Source: an uncultured Mollicutes bacterium (GTDB taxonomy: Bacteria > Bacillota_I > Bacilli_A > RFN20 > CAG-826). From it: a stretch of DNA of 18,248 bases. Shown here piece after piece: positions 7,088 through 16,085 of the stretch. The position numbers and the translations under genes are program-made. The notes below the pieces were generated by a model that saw only the letters and a program-made list of their open reading frames with translations, did no database searches and was not told where the DNA came from. Each line of letters opens with the position of its first letter. Position 1 is the stretch's first letter. The stretch spans positions 1 to 18,248 of the forward strand of contig URQK01000027.1 in assembly GCA_900549975.1 (NCBI GenBank), in the 5' to 3' direction.

Positions 7088-8146
7088 TTATTCTACCTCC
7101 TCGCCATTTATAGCCATTAATCCAATAGCAATAATTTCATTTTTTTCTTCATCTGTTAAACGAGAACTCATTACATTTTTAATAAACTCACTTTTAAGCG
7201 AAACATTATTAATATAATCTTCTAACTTATAAGTCTTTTTTAATTGATTTTTTATCTCAAAATAAGCATATTTTCCATTTAATAAGTCTTTTAATCTTTT
7301 TATTAAATCATCTATTTCAAATGTCACTTCGCCTTTTAAAACAATTCGAATAGTGTCATTATTACTAGCATCTATTTTATTAATAATCTCATCTAACGCT
7401 ATACTTTCAGTATCATTATTTTTGATAAATATCTCATAAACTCTTACTTGTCTTTGATTTAATGGAATAAAGCAAATATTTTTAGTATCAGTATCTATTT
7501 CAATAAATCCTTTTTCACCAGTTTCATCAAATCCACGTCCTTCTAAGCAACCTGGATAAGCATAAAATCCTCGTTCATCTAGTTTACAAGTTTTTAAAGT
7601 ATGAACATGTCCTAAAGCTAAATAATCAATATTTAAGCCTTTTAATCTATCTAGATTAATTGAACATACTTTTCCATTGCTTATTCCGCCTAATTGTCCG
7701 TGCATTGTGACAATATTATATTTATTTTTATTAAGAGAAAGTGAATTATAAACAAGGCCTTCATTATCCGCATTTAACTCAACACCAGTAATAGTAACAT
7801 TATCAATATTATAAGTTGTCCAAATATTGGTAAATGTTTTTAAATTACTTAAGTCTGTTCTTGTTAAAGAATTTTCAATATCGTGATTTCCTTTTAAATA
7901 ATAAAAAGTAATATCGCTATTTTTTTCTATTTCGTTATAAAAGAAAGATTTGATTGCAATCGTTGGACGATTGTTATCAAAAACATCACCTGCAAGTATT
8001 ATATGCTTGATATTGTTTTGTCGAGCATATCCAATTAATAAACGAAAATTGTTTGATAATTCAATATTTCTTTGTTTTTTTAAATCTTGTGGGAATCCCA
8101 CAAAAGAAGAAGATAAATGTAAATCTGCAGCATGTATTATTTTCAT
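7088..8146 (-). CDS. yhaO: YhaO-like SbcD/Mre11-type metallophosphoesterase
   Basis: Predicted Mn2+-dependent DNA exo/endonuclease subunit of an SbcCD-like complex. In the 352-residue protein the calcineurin-type metal ligands are all present: ADLHL (D8, H10), AGDVFD (D54), GNHD (N87, H88), MHG (H149) and GHVH (H180, H182). After the catalytic domain comes YPGCLEGRGFDETGEKGF, a stretch I associate with YhaO-like rather than classical SbcD proteins. A C-terminal region of about 110 residues probably caps the nuclease and contacts the ATPase. The start is supported by AGAGGGTGA upstream of the ATG. It is the first gene of a two-gene operon with yhaN (1-nt gap) and has its own promoter just upstream. 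Repair or processing of DNA ends is the likely role; the substrate is not shown by sequence. Confidence 0.9.
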   Translation of the reverse strand: MKIIHAADLHLSSSFVGFPQDLKKQRNIELSNNFRLLIGYARQNNIKHIILAGDVFDNNRPTIAIKSFFYNEIEKNSDITFYYLKGNHDIENSLTRTDLSNLKTFTNIWTTYNIDNVTITGVELNADNEGLVYNSLSLNKNKYNIVTMHGQLGGISNGKVCSINLDRLKGLNIDYLALGHVHTLKTCKLDERGFYAYPGCLEGRGFDETGEKGFIEIDTDTKNICFIPLNQRQVRVYEIFIKNNDTESIALDEIINKIDASNNDTIRIVLKGEVTFEIDDLIKRLKDLLNGKYAYFEIKNQLKKTYKLEDYINNVSLKSEFIKNVMSSRLTDEEKNEIIAIGLMAINGEEVE

Positions 8147-8169
8147 AAAATCACCCTCTCTAATATCAA

Positions 8170-8202
8170 CACTATTTTAAAACAAATAGTGAAGTTTTAC
8201 AA
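8170..8202 (-). promoter_or_regulatory. Promoter of yhaO-yhaN with palindrome over the -10 box
   Basis: TTGTAA (8202-8197, 4/6 of a -35 box), a 17-bp spacer and TAAAAT (8179-8174, 5/6 of a -10 box) stand about 30 nt upstream of the yhaO start. A perfect 8-bp inverted repeat, CACTATTT at 8170-8177 and AAATAGTG at 8184-8191, covers the -10 box and could be an operator or a hairpin at the 5' end of the transcript. Confidence 0.55.
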
Positions 8203-8233
8203 AAGAAAAAGGATGATAATCTAATATCATCCT
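8200..8233 (-). terminator. Rho-independent terminator of the surface operon
   Basis: On the minus strand, AGGATGATA (8233-8225), a 6-nt loop and TATCATCCT (8218-8210) form a perfect 9-bp stem followed by TTTTTCTTTTG. It lies 30 nt after the lipoprotein stop and directly before the yhaO promoter, whose -35 box overlaps the U-tract region. Confidence 0.88.
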
Positions 8234-8263
8234 CATCTAATAAAATTATAATTGATTCAATAA

Positions 8264-11044
8264 TTATTTAGTTTCAACGCCAAACACTTTGCTAGCAATT
8301 GTTGTTGTAGTCGCAGGAGTATCATCTAAATATTGAATTGCAGGATTTGAAATTACAACTTTTGTCCCATATTTTTGTAAATTACGAATGTTAAATTGCA
8401 TAAATTCACTATCATTTTTAGTTTCTACTACAGCAGCAAATCTATATGTCTTACCAACTTCAAATTCAGTTACATGATCATCGGCAGTAGCAATATTACC
8501 ACTTACGCCTACACCTTGCACACAGAATCCCACTGTTAAGTTTGCTTTTGCAATATTTTTATCTGTTGCAGATTCAACGGTAAAATCAAATGAAATTAAA
8601 TATTTACCAACATATGCAACTCCATCAACCGCAGGAATAAATCTCATGAATGCTTGTCTTTTTGCAGTGCTTTTAACAGCTTTTGAATCAGCAATCAAAG
8701 TATTATTTGTTTCATCTTTTGAACAAGTTAAGTTTGTTGCGGATTGTAAAGCCCATGTTCCGGGATTTTCTTTTAATACAGGGTTCATATCCGCTCCCTT
8801 TGTTCCAAATGATTGTTCATTCGTATTAAATGTTAATTGAGTTAATCCGCAATCTGCACATACGCCATCAATGAAGTTATGCTTCTTAGTGCTAAATATA
8901 CTATTACTTGCAAGTTCTGTTGTAGCCTCTGCACTTGTAAAATATTTATCACATGTAGAACAATATGCATAAGCAACATTACCAACTTCTAAACATGTTG
9001 GAACAACTTCTTCGTGGAATTCAATGGTATGGCCTTTTTTAGTAATTAAATATGTGTCAGTAATATCTTTAGTTCCTTCTTTATCTTCAAAGAATTTATT
9101 ACATCTTTCGCAGTGATAATAAGCTAAATTACCATCATTTGTACATGTAGCGTCTTTTGCCGCTACTAAATCAGACATAATGTGTCCTCCAGGAATAATG
9201 ATATCTGCGATTTCATTTTCACAAGCAGCATCAGAGAAATAATGATGACATGTTGTGCATTCATAATATGCAACATGTCCATTTTCGCCACATGTAGCAT
9301 CTTTAGCAGGTACTAAAGCACTTGCCACATGAGTATGACCAATTGCTTCTTTAATGACATAGCCACATTCTGTACAAGTTTGTGGAGTATCTTCTGTAGC
9401 AGCAGGTCCAGGAATGTGAGCGCCTTTTAAGATTTGCTCATGGCAAACGCTACATTCTTTATAGTGTTCTTCACTATTAGTAATCCATTCCCCTGGTGTG
9501 TGTGATAATAAAGGAAGTTCAGGAAGTGCTTCTAAAGGCTCTTTATTTGCATCAAAATATTGGTTACATCTTGCACATTGATAATAAGCTTCGTGTCCAT
9601 GAGTAGAACATGTTGATGCTGTTGCACTAACTAATTCACCATAATCATGACCTAAATGTGAAGCAATAATAGAATTTGTTAATTCACCATTAATGTAGTT
9701 GTTACCACAAACAGGACAGTGATCATGAGCAAGTAATCCATCTGTTTCACAGCTAGATTCTTTAGCTGATACACTATATTTATAATTATGCGCACAATCT
9801 TCTTTTTTAATTAAAGCATTGCTTGCTTCGCCAAAATATAACATCTTACCTTCAACAACATTATTTTTTCCTTCTAAAGGAATAACATGAATGTTAGATA
9901 ATTCAACATCTGTTTTTGCTCCAGTAACAGTAAATATTTGAAGCAATTGATCAACAGCGGTTGTTTCAAATACATAAGTGAAACGATAATTTGTATTAGG
10001 AGTGAATTGTCTATTTGGATTATTTTCTTCACCGCTATTAGTGCCAATTAATTTTGGTTGGTTTTGAGCAAATAATGCTCCGCCAGTACTATTCACAATC
10101 TTAACACCAAAACGCTGTATTTCTACTTCATTAGTTACTTTCATATCAATGCTTAAGATAAATTTACCAACATATGTTTCACCATTAACGCCAACGTTAA
10201 ATCTAGTAAATGTACCACCCGTGTTATCTTTAATTTTCCAAACTTTACCATTGTTTTCAATAGTAGTAGCCGCTCCAGCTTGAGTAGCAAAAGTGTTTGG
10301 ATTTGTTAATATACTCGTTAAATGAGCATTTTTAGTTGAAGCCGTTGAATCATGGCTATTACTAATAGCACCGTCAACCATACAGTTTCCAAATGGAACA
10401 GTACTTGTATAATCAATAATATAATATTGTCCTTCATATAGGGTCTTATAAGCATCACAATCTTGACATTTGATTTCACCATCAATCCAAGTATGGCTTC
10501 CAGTAGCAGGAATTAATAAATCTTTTTCTTCCACTTCATTGCCATTCACAAACAATTTTCCACAATAATCACATTTTGTATGTGCTTTTAGTCCTGTTTC
10601 TAAACATTTAGCTGGGACTTCTTCACAATCAACTAAATGATGGTTATTTGGATTAATAGCTAATGTTAGTTTAGCTTCTTCAATTACTTTATCATCTACA
10701 AATAGTTGATCACAAATATCACATTTAGCGTGAGCGGCTACACCTTGTGCTATACAAGTTGCGGGAACTTCTGGAATTTCCTCTTTATGATGCTTTTTAT
10801 CACTTTTAGGAATAATAACTTCTTTTTCTTCTACTTGTTTACCATCGATAAATGCCGCACCACAATAAATACATTCTTTGTGGGCTTTTACACCATCAGA
10901 TATACATGTTTCTTCAACTGCTTCAATATTTTCAAATACGTGCTCATGTTTAGGCCTAGAATTGTTATTACAACTAGTTAATATTCCTAAACACATCATT
11001 GATAATGAAGCAAAACTTAGAATAGATAACTTTTTGTTTTTCAT
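8264..11044 (-). CDS. Large surface lipoprotein with twelve CxxC modules and a duplicated domain
   Basis: The function is unknown to me. The 926-residue protein starts with a lipoprotein signal: basic MKNKK, a hydrophobic core and lipobox LTSC with acylated Cys25, so it should sit on the outer face of the membrane. Then come ~50-residue repeats of the type H-x(n)-A-TC-x(3)-G-x(3)-Y/H-x-CxxC-x(3)-F-x(n)-H. I count twelve CxxC pairs, at 58, 108, 158, 193, 443, 490, 531, 557, 596, 645, 695 and 729. They fall in two blocks, about 34-200 and 417-735. Each block is followed by a similar beta-rich domain (about 205-400 and 736-908) sharing YVGKxxxSxD, YRF and ISNPAIQ/LSNIHV-like segments. The repeats resemble small metal-binding or disulfide modules; which one is unclear. 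The start has AGAGGA upstream. It lies 11 nt after the GH3 gene and ends the operon. Confidence 0.88.
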   Translation of the reverse strand: MKNKKLSILSFASLSMMCLGILTSCNNNSRPKHEHVFENIEAVEETCISDGVKAHKECIYCGAAFIDGKQVEEKEVIIPKSDKKHHKEEIPEVPATCIAQGVAAHAKCDICDQLFVDDKVIEEAKLTLAINPNNHHLVDCEEVPAKCLETGLKAHTKCDYCGKLFVNGNEVEEKDLLIPATGSHTWIDGEIKCQDCDAYKTLYEGQYYIIDYTSTVPFGNCMVDGAISNSHDSTASTKNAHLTSILTNPNTFATQAGAATTIENNGKVWKIKDNTGGTFTRFNVGVNGETYVGKFILSIDMKVTNEVEIQRFGVKIVNSTGGALFAQNQPKLIGTNSGEENNPNRQFTPNTNYRFTYVFETTAVDQLLQIFTVTGAKTDVELSNIHVIPLEGKNNVVEGKMLYFGEASNALIKKEDCAHNYKYSVSAKESSCETDGLLAHDHCPVCGNNYINGELTNSIIASHLGHDYGELVSATASTCSTHGHEAYYQCARCNQYFDANKEPLEALPELPLLSHTPGEWITNSEEHYKECSVCHEQILKGAHIPGPAATEDTPQTCTECGYVIKEAIGHTHVASALVPAKDATCGENGHVAYYECTTCHHYFSDAACENEIADIIIPGGHIMSDLVAAKDATCTNDGNLAYYHCERCNKFFEDKEGTKDITDTYLITKKGHTIEFHEEVVPTCLEVGNVAYAYCSTCDKYFTSAEATTELASNSIFSTKKHNFIDGVCADCGLTQLTFNTNEQSFGTKGADMNPVLKENPGTWALQSATNLTCSKDETNNTLIADSKAVKSTAKRQAFMRFIPAVDGVAYVGKYLISFDFTVESATDKNIAKANLTVGFCVQGVGVSGNIATADDHVTEFEVGKTYRFAAVVETKNDSEFMQFNIRNLQKYGTKVVISNPAIQYLDDTPATTTTIASKVFGVETK

Positions 11045-11055
11045 TTTTTTATCCT

Positions 11056-14000
11056 CTAATCTTGTTTATTTTGACTTTCATCTTTATTTTTGTTTAATAA
11101 TGTATCTTTAACTGTTTCATAAATAAATGTAGCAACAAAGAAAACTGTAAACCAAATAAAGATTGTTAACGATACACGTGTTACAACAGGCACAGCAATT
11201 TGCCATGCTGGAGTAATATTTCTAAATGAAGAACCTGCATCAATACCATTCATTGCATTACTATTAACAATAGTATAAAGAATGTTTTTAGCAGCTTTTC
11301 TCATAGCCCACGCTAATTCACCATATCCTTCTTCATAATTAGTGAATCTAATATCATTACCATCATAGTCATATCCACCTTTTGATCCTGCTGGGTTTCC
11401 ATCTGGTAAATCATTGCCATATAAGACACCTTGAATAGGGCTCATATAAGGGCGAGATGAGTTAAAGTCAGAAATAACATAACCTCGCATACCATATTCA
11501 GCACGTAAGACAGTATTACAAAAACCTTGTCCTCCTGTCCATTTAGCACCAATTCTATTCATACCGGTCATTACACCTAATACAGTATTTGGTGTGAATT
11601 CACGGTCAATAGAAATAGACACTTCTAATGCACGAGAATAGATTTCACGAATTGATTGTTCATTAGCCCAGACATTTAAGCCCGCTCTATGGGTTTCTTG
11701 GTCATTTAATACGGCGTGTTTCATTAAAACGAATACGCCTAATTTATGTAATCCAACAGCTTCATAACCAGCAGCAACACCAGTTAAGAAACCATCTTCA
11801 CTATAATATTCAAATGTTCTGCCACAATAAGCACCACGATGAATATTTACGCCCAAGCCATAAATACCATTATAGCCAGCCCAAATAGCTTCTTCACCTG
11901 CTTGTTCTCCTAATCTTTCAATTAAGTCAACGTTATAAGTAGCACCAACTAATCCATTACAAGCAAATATTTCAGGATTTTGACTTGCGTTTTTAGGATC
12001 TTTTTCTTCTGCGAATCCTCTGAATCCACTTTGACTTGGTAATTCACGATAATTTCTATTGTGATTTGGAGCAAGAGCACCATTTTGTTGAGAGGTACTT
12101 GGTGCTGCGATAGATTCAACTGCTTTTGTATAACGTAAACCATCTTGTAAGAAGGAAGCAGTTTCTTCATAAGTCATACGATTTAATAATGTATCCCACA
12201 TAGGGTCGTTATAGTCTTTACCACGTAAACTAATTAATTTAACTTCACTAAATGTATCTCCATTTTCAACAAATCCCACTTCTCCATAAGTTGGATAAGG
12301 AATCTTATCTTTTTTTACATCCGGATTTGCTTGAGCAGCTTTTAATTTTGAATTAGCGGTCAAGCTAATTCTCTTACCATATGTGTCACTCCAATTATTT
12401 CTAGAAAGATATACTTGTTCTTCTTCAGTTTCTGAGAAGATTTTAGCTTTTTTAAAATCAACATCATCAAATTGATTAGTGATTTTATCAACACCATAAT
12501 TAGCAACTTGTCCTTCATATTCTGGAGTAAAGTTAGCATTTTCTTCTTTGATAAATTCATTAGTAGAATATTTTTTATTATCATAAGCAATATACTTACC
12601 ATAAACTAAATCTTTATTACCGGAATCTCTACTAGCATTAACATACATCTTGCTTTCTTCAATTGTGAAACCTTTACTCTTTTTATATTGTAAGATGTTA
12701 TTAATAGCATCATGAGCATCTTTAGCAGCAGTGATTAAATATTCATCCTTAGTATTAGATGAACCAATTACATATGTTTTTTCAATCTTCGCATCATAAG
12801 AAGCAAAATATTTTTCTTCAACTGTAGTTTTTGCAGTAACAGTTTGTCCTGCTGGAACATCAACTTTAACAAATCCCACTAATTCAACACTTGGTTTCTC
12901 AATACCATTTGTTATATCAAGAGCAGTGTAAGGTTTTTGAACATAAATTTGCACTACTTCTTTGCCATCTATAGTAGATGTGTTTTTAACATCAACAGAT
13001 ACTTCATAAGTGTCGTTTTCATTGTTTCTTGTAACTTTCATATTACTATATTCAAATGTTGAATATGATAAGCCATAACCAAATGGATAAGTAACAACAT
13101 CACTATAAACGAAATTACCAACATTAGCGCGATTTGTTACAGCATCTTCATATCTTGTTTCCGTATATTTATAACCATTATAAATACCTTCTTGATAAAC
13201 TGTGTAATATTTATGGTTTTGATATCCCATTGTAGAAAAATAACCATTCATTAATTGAGCATCAGCATCGCCATACTTAATGCTTCCAAAATTGAAGTAA
13301 ACAGGATTATACTTGCTTTCTTCAAAGAATGTATCGGTTGTTCTTCCAGAAGGATTATAATCACCCACTAATAACTTACCAATCGCATTAGCGCCATTAC
13401 TACCTGGTAAACCAACCCACATACAAGCATCAATATCATATGCTGGATCTTCTAAGAAATCGCATTGTAAGGCACTTGCTGTATTCATTAAAACAACAAT
13501 GTTATCAATTTTTCCTTGACTCTTTAATTCTTTTAAACCCAATAAAACTGATTCTTCATTTTCTGATAATTCTAAACTATCACCAACACTCATTGCTGGA
13601 TTGTTATGATTCTTTTTACTAACAATTACTCTAGTACCATCTCCGCCATCCATGGTTGTATCCATGTATAAATCTTCGGCTTCTCCAGCAGTTCTAGCAA
13701 TTACCATAATTGCTGATTTAACTTCATTAGTTTTTTCTATTGGTAATGCACTCCAGTTAGCGTCATTAACAACAAATTGAGTTTCTTGTCCACTAGCAGC
13801 GACGAAGTTTGAAACACTACCACCACTAACGAAAGATGAGGCATCTGCAGTTTTATAATAATTGTAAACTGCTTCATTAACTTTTAATCCGGCATTTTTA
13901 ATACCTTCAGTAATTGTTACTTTCTTATTTGTTGCATTTGATCCACTAGATCCTTGTCCTGTAAGAACAGTATAATGTGATGCAAATCCAAATACCGAAA

Positions 14001-14310
14001 CTTGATCACCTTTATTTAAAGGTAAAACATTTCTATCATTTTTTAATAATACTGCGCCTTCAGAAACTGTTTCTTCGATAATTTTCAAACTTGCTTCTTG
14101 TACTTCCGACATTTTGTTATATTTTGTGTTGAAATAAGTACTACCTTTTGATCCTTCACCAACTTGAGTCTCAATGCCTAAAGCTCCATTAATAATTCCT
14201 GCGTTACCAAGTAAAATAGGTCCAGCTGTTGCTATTAATCCATACATTACAAAAGAAACATGGAATAGGATTTTGCTTGTGAGCAATAATTTACTTTTTT
14301 TCTTTGCCAT
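11056..14310 (-). CDS. Membrane-anchored GH3 glycoside hydrolase with permuted domain order
   Basis: Probable exo-acting beta-glycosidase (beta-glucosidase-like). In this 1084-residue protein the domain order is inverted relative to most GH3 enzymes. The usual C-terminal domain comes first (about 65-345: GAVLLKND at 85-92, RTAGEAED at 206-213, GLPGSNGANAIGKLLVGD at 300-317). Next are PFGYGLSYSTF (409-419) and an Fn3-like domain (to ~505). The (beta/alpha)8 domain comes last (about 700-1020): GRTFEYYSEDG (830-840), KHAVLNDQETHR (864-875) and GYVISDF (943-949), where D948 is the expected nucleophile. Hydrophobic segments lie at about 13-43 and 1037-1064, each with Lys-rich ends predicted inside, so the ~990 residues between them should face outward. 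Such permutation is known in some gut bacterial GH3 enzymes. The substrate cannot be read from sequence. AAGGAAGG supports the start. Confidence 0.88.
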   Translation of the reverse strand: MAKKKSKLLLTSKILFHVSFVMYGLIATAGPILLGNAGIINGALGIETQVGEGSKGSTYFNTKYNKMSEVQEASLKIIEETVSEGAVLLKNDRNVLPLNKGDQVSVFGFASHYTVLTGQGSSGSNATNKKVTITEGIKNAGLKVNEAVYNYYKTADASSFVSGGSVSNFVAASGQETQFVVNDANWSALPIEKTNEVKSAIMVIARTAGEAEDLYMDTTMDGGDGTRVIVSKKNHNNPAMSVGDSLELSENEESVLLGLKELKSQGKIDNIVVLMNTASALQCDFLEDPAYDIDACMWVGLPGSNGANAIGKLLVGDYNPSGRTTDTFFEESKYNPVYFNFGSIKYGDADAQLMNGYFSTMGYQNHKYYTVYQEGIYNGYKYTETRYEDAVTNRANVGNFVYSDVVTYPFGYGLSYSTFEYSNMKVTRNNENDTYEVSVDVKNTSTIDGKEVVQIYVQKPYTALDITNGIEKPSVELVGFVKVDVPAGQTVTAKTTVEEKYFASYDAKIEKTYVIGSSNTKDEYLITAAKDAHDAINNILQYKKSKGFTIEESKMYVNASRDSGNKDLVYGKYIAYDNKKYSTNEFIKEENANFTPEYEGQVANYGVDKITNQFDDVDFKKAKIFSETEEEQVYLSRNNWSDTYGKRISLTANSKLKAAQANPDVKKDKIPYPTYGEVGFVENGDTFSEVKLISLRGKDYNDPMWDTLLNRMTYEETASFLQDGLRYTKAVESIAAPSTSQQNGALAPNHNRNYRELPSQSGFRGFAEEKDPKNASQNPEIFACNGLVGATYNVDLIERLGEQAGEEAIWAGYNGIYGLGVNIHRGAYCGRTFEYYSEDGFLTGVAAGYEAVGLHKLGVFVLMKHAVLNDQETHRAGLNVWANEQSIREIYSRALEVSISIDREFTPNTVLGVMTGMNRIGAKWTGGQGFCNTVLRAEYGMRGYVISDFNSSRPYMSPIQGVLYGNDLPDGNPAGSKGGYDYDGNDIRFTNYEEGYGELAWAMRKAAKNILYTIVNSNAMNGIDAGSSFRNITPAWQIAVPVVTRVSLTIFIWFTVFFVATFIYETVKDTLLNKNKDESQNKQD

Positions 14311-14327
14311 TATCTTTACCTTCCTTT

Positions 14328-14783
14328 TTACTTAGATTCAATCGATCTCTTATTTTGTGGCATATACATTGCAATACTTGCGACAATAAAAATAACAAGC
14401 ATTAATATCGCGCTAAACAGGAAATTAAAATCTAAGCTAAATATTTTAGTTAATGATATACCGTCAAAAAATTGTGTAGAAAGGAAATCAATCATTCCAT
14501 CAGTGCTAGCAAAAGCACAGAATGATAAGAAACTAAATACCATCAATGATACTTGTGCTAATATAGCCGTTTGTTTAAAAATTGAAAGAACGATATACAA
14601 AACCATTCCTAAAACCACAAATAATATCACATTAGAATTAAATAATGTTTTATCAATTCCTGAATAAACAATTAATAAAGCAATCATTAATATAAAAGCG
14701 GCTAAACCAACATAGAAGCCAAAGCGTTTTGTAGTAAAATTTTCTTTAATATTTAGCCATAATTTATTGAAAAAATTTGTCAT
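14328..14783 (-). CDS. Small four-helix membrane protein of the surface operon
   Basis: I do not recognise this 151-residue protein. It has four hydrophobic segments at about 22-42, 51-70, 74-94 and 119-140, a short basic N-terminus and a basic tail (MPQNKRSIESK), so both ends are probably cytoplasmic. There are no visible catalytic motifs. It starts 1 nt after the stop of the CBM-like gene and ends 17 nt before the GH3 gene, with AGAAGGCGAGG as ribosome binding site inside the upstream gene. Tight packing between two surface carbohydrate genes suggests that it scaffolds the GH3 and CBM-like proteins in the membrane. That role is inference only. Confidence 0.8.
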   Translation of the reverse strand: MTNFFNKLWLNIKENFTTKRFGFYVGLAAFILMIALLIVYSGIDKTLFNSNVILFVVLGMVLYIVLSIFKQTAILAQVSLMVFSFLSFCAFASTDGMIDFLSTQFFDGISLTKIFSLDFNFLFSAILMLVIFIVASIAMYMPQNKRSIESK

Positions 14784-14784
14784 A

Positions 14785-15777
14785 CTATTTAACCTCGCCT
14801 TCTATTACGCTCATAGCACCTAAAATATTTGCATTATCAGAGGCAACTATTTCTAACGCATCTAAATTATGTGGATTAGATAAGTTATAAGATAATACAA
14901 TTTTATTAACGCCACGTTGTAATTTAATATCTTTTAAATTAATGGTATATGGAGTGAAATATCCATCACCAGCTGGCACTTCATGATTTGTTAATATTAA
15001 ATTACCATTAACCATCATCTTATAACCATCATCAAATTTGGCCACTTTATTTCTTTGACAGATCATAAGATTTAAATCAACTGTAGTAGTTGTGCTACTT
15101 ACAAAATTAAATTCAACTTTCATACCAGAAGAAATGTTTCTTAAAGCTGCAGCACCGCTACAATCTTGTCCCTTGATATCTGTTCCTTTGTTAGATAAGT
15201 AAGGTTTTTCTGCAGTTGGTTTTGTTTCTTTATCTTCTTGAGTTAATAAATTACCATTAGCATCATATAAATCAGCGTTTTCTGCTTCCATTAAAATAGT
15301 AGAAGAAAGTTTTGATTCATCAATCGCGCCATATACATTAACTGGTAAATCACATTTTAGTTCACGATATACTCTACTTACTACTGATATACTTTTAACA
15401 TCAGTGGTCATAGTAATTGAAGAAGCATCTTGATAATACTCTCCTTGACCATTTACCATAAATCCATACTCACTAGCTGGTAAATTTTTTATATTAACTA
15501 ACTTTTCAATTAAAGGATCTTTTGCAATAAGGCGAATACTTGTTTTTTCTTTATCAAAAATAAATTTATCACCTGTAATGTAAGAGTCATTGTAACTAGC
15601 TTCATTAATTTTAAGTAATCCTTTTACTTCCTCTTCTTGATTATTTGTTTTAAATTCATCTCCACCAAAAATCGCACCAATTATACTTCCCACAAATCCA
15701 AGAGAAAGTAAGCATATAATCGTTATTTTTATTGGCTTTTGATATTGTTTTATAATGTCTTTATTTGAAACATTCAT
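14785..15777 (-). CDS. Membrane-anchored protein with CBM6/35-like carbohydrate-binding domain
   Basis: This 330-residue protein is the first gene of the surface operon. A cytoplasmic stub (1-17) is followed by one transmembrane helix (about 18-38). An extracellular segment (about 45-155) has no family I recognise. From about 160 to 312 there is a jelly-roll-like domain that starts with ILMEAENADLYD and ends with NKIVLSYNLSNPHNLDALEIV. The EAENA opening, the SGAAALRNISSGMKVEFNF strand and the final GxNxIxL...LDxLEI pattern are typical of CBM6/CBM35 modules that bind polysaccharide. No catalytic domain is visible, so it likely presents glycan to the GH3 enzyme encoded two genes downstream. GGGAGG upstream of the ATG supports the start. 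Confidence 0.8.
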   Translation of the reverse strand: MNVSNKDIIKQYQKPIKITIICLLSLGFVGSIIGAIFGGDEFKTNNQEEEVKGLLKINEASYNDSYITGDKFIFDKEKTSIRLIAKDPLIEKLVNIKNLPASEYGFMVNGQGEYYQDASSITMTTDVKSISVVSRVYRELKCDLPVNVYGAIDESKLSSTILMEAENADLYDANGNLLTQEDKETKPTAEKPYLSNKGTDIKGQDCSGAAALRNISSGMKVEFNFVSSTTTTVDLNLMICQRNKVAKFDDGYKMMVNGNLILTNHEVPAGDGYFTPYTINLKDIKLQRGVNKIVLSYNLSNPHNLDALEIVASDNANILGAMSVIEGEVK

Positions 15778-16010
15778 TTAATAGCCTCCCAAAGTGTAAG
15801 TGCTTTACTACAAATGATTCTACAATTCTAGACTGTTTTTTGGAATTGCAATTATTACACTAGAATATTGCATAATAATTAGTTTTATTATATTTGATAG
15901 TTATTTTGCGCACTAAAAAAAAGCTTTGACGAAATAGTGATATGCTTTGTATTAATCAAAAAGTATACTTTATTATTAAAATATAAAAAACGAAAATAAA
16001 ATTCGACAAA
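15778..16010 (-). promoter_or_regulatory. AT-rich leader upstream of the surface operon
   Basis: This non-coding stretch must hold the operon promoter, because a terminator lies upstream of it. A TATAAT is present at 15892-15887 and an extended -10-like TGTAATAAT nearby, but neither has a convincing -35 box at 16-18 bp. GTAAAGCACTTAC (15808-15796) is an imperfect palindrome shortly before the ribosome binding site GGGAGG. I see no riboswitch and no open reading frame. Confidence 0.35.
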
Positions 16011-16070
16011 AGAAAAAACAAGCACCTATTATTAGAAGAAATGTCTAATAATTCTGAGTGCTTGCCTTTT
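16005..16070 (-). terminator. Rho-independent terminator of ktrB-ktrA
   Basis: On the minus strand CAAGCAC (16064-16058) pairs with GTGCTTG (16025-16019), and ATTATTAGA with TCTAATAAT (16028-16036 and 16044-16052) inside it, separated by a small internal loop. A run TTTTTTCTTTT follows the stem. It lies about 20 nt after the ktrA stop and separates ktrBA from the surface operon. Confidence 0.88.
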
Positions 16071-16085
16071 GATTGATTAATAAAA

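Noticed and set aside
11949..13622. Open frames of 60-80 codons overlapping the GH3 gene on both strands
   Set aside because: They lie inside a clear conserved gene, have no recognisable protein features and no ribosome binding sites; they are chance frames in AT-rich DNA.
15785..15915. Firm promoter call for the surface operon from TATAAT at 15892-15887
   Set aside because: Sequences at 16-18 bp upstream (such as TAGTGC) do not match a -35 box, so only a leader region is reported.
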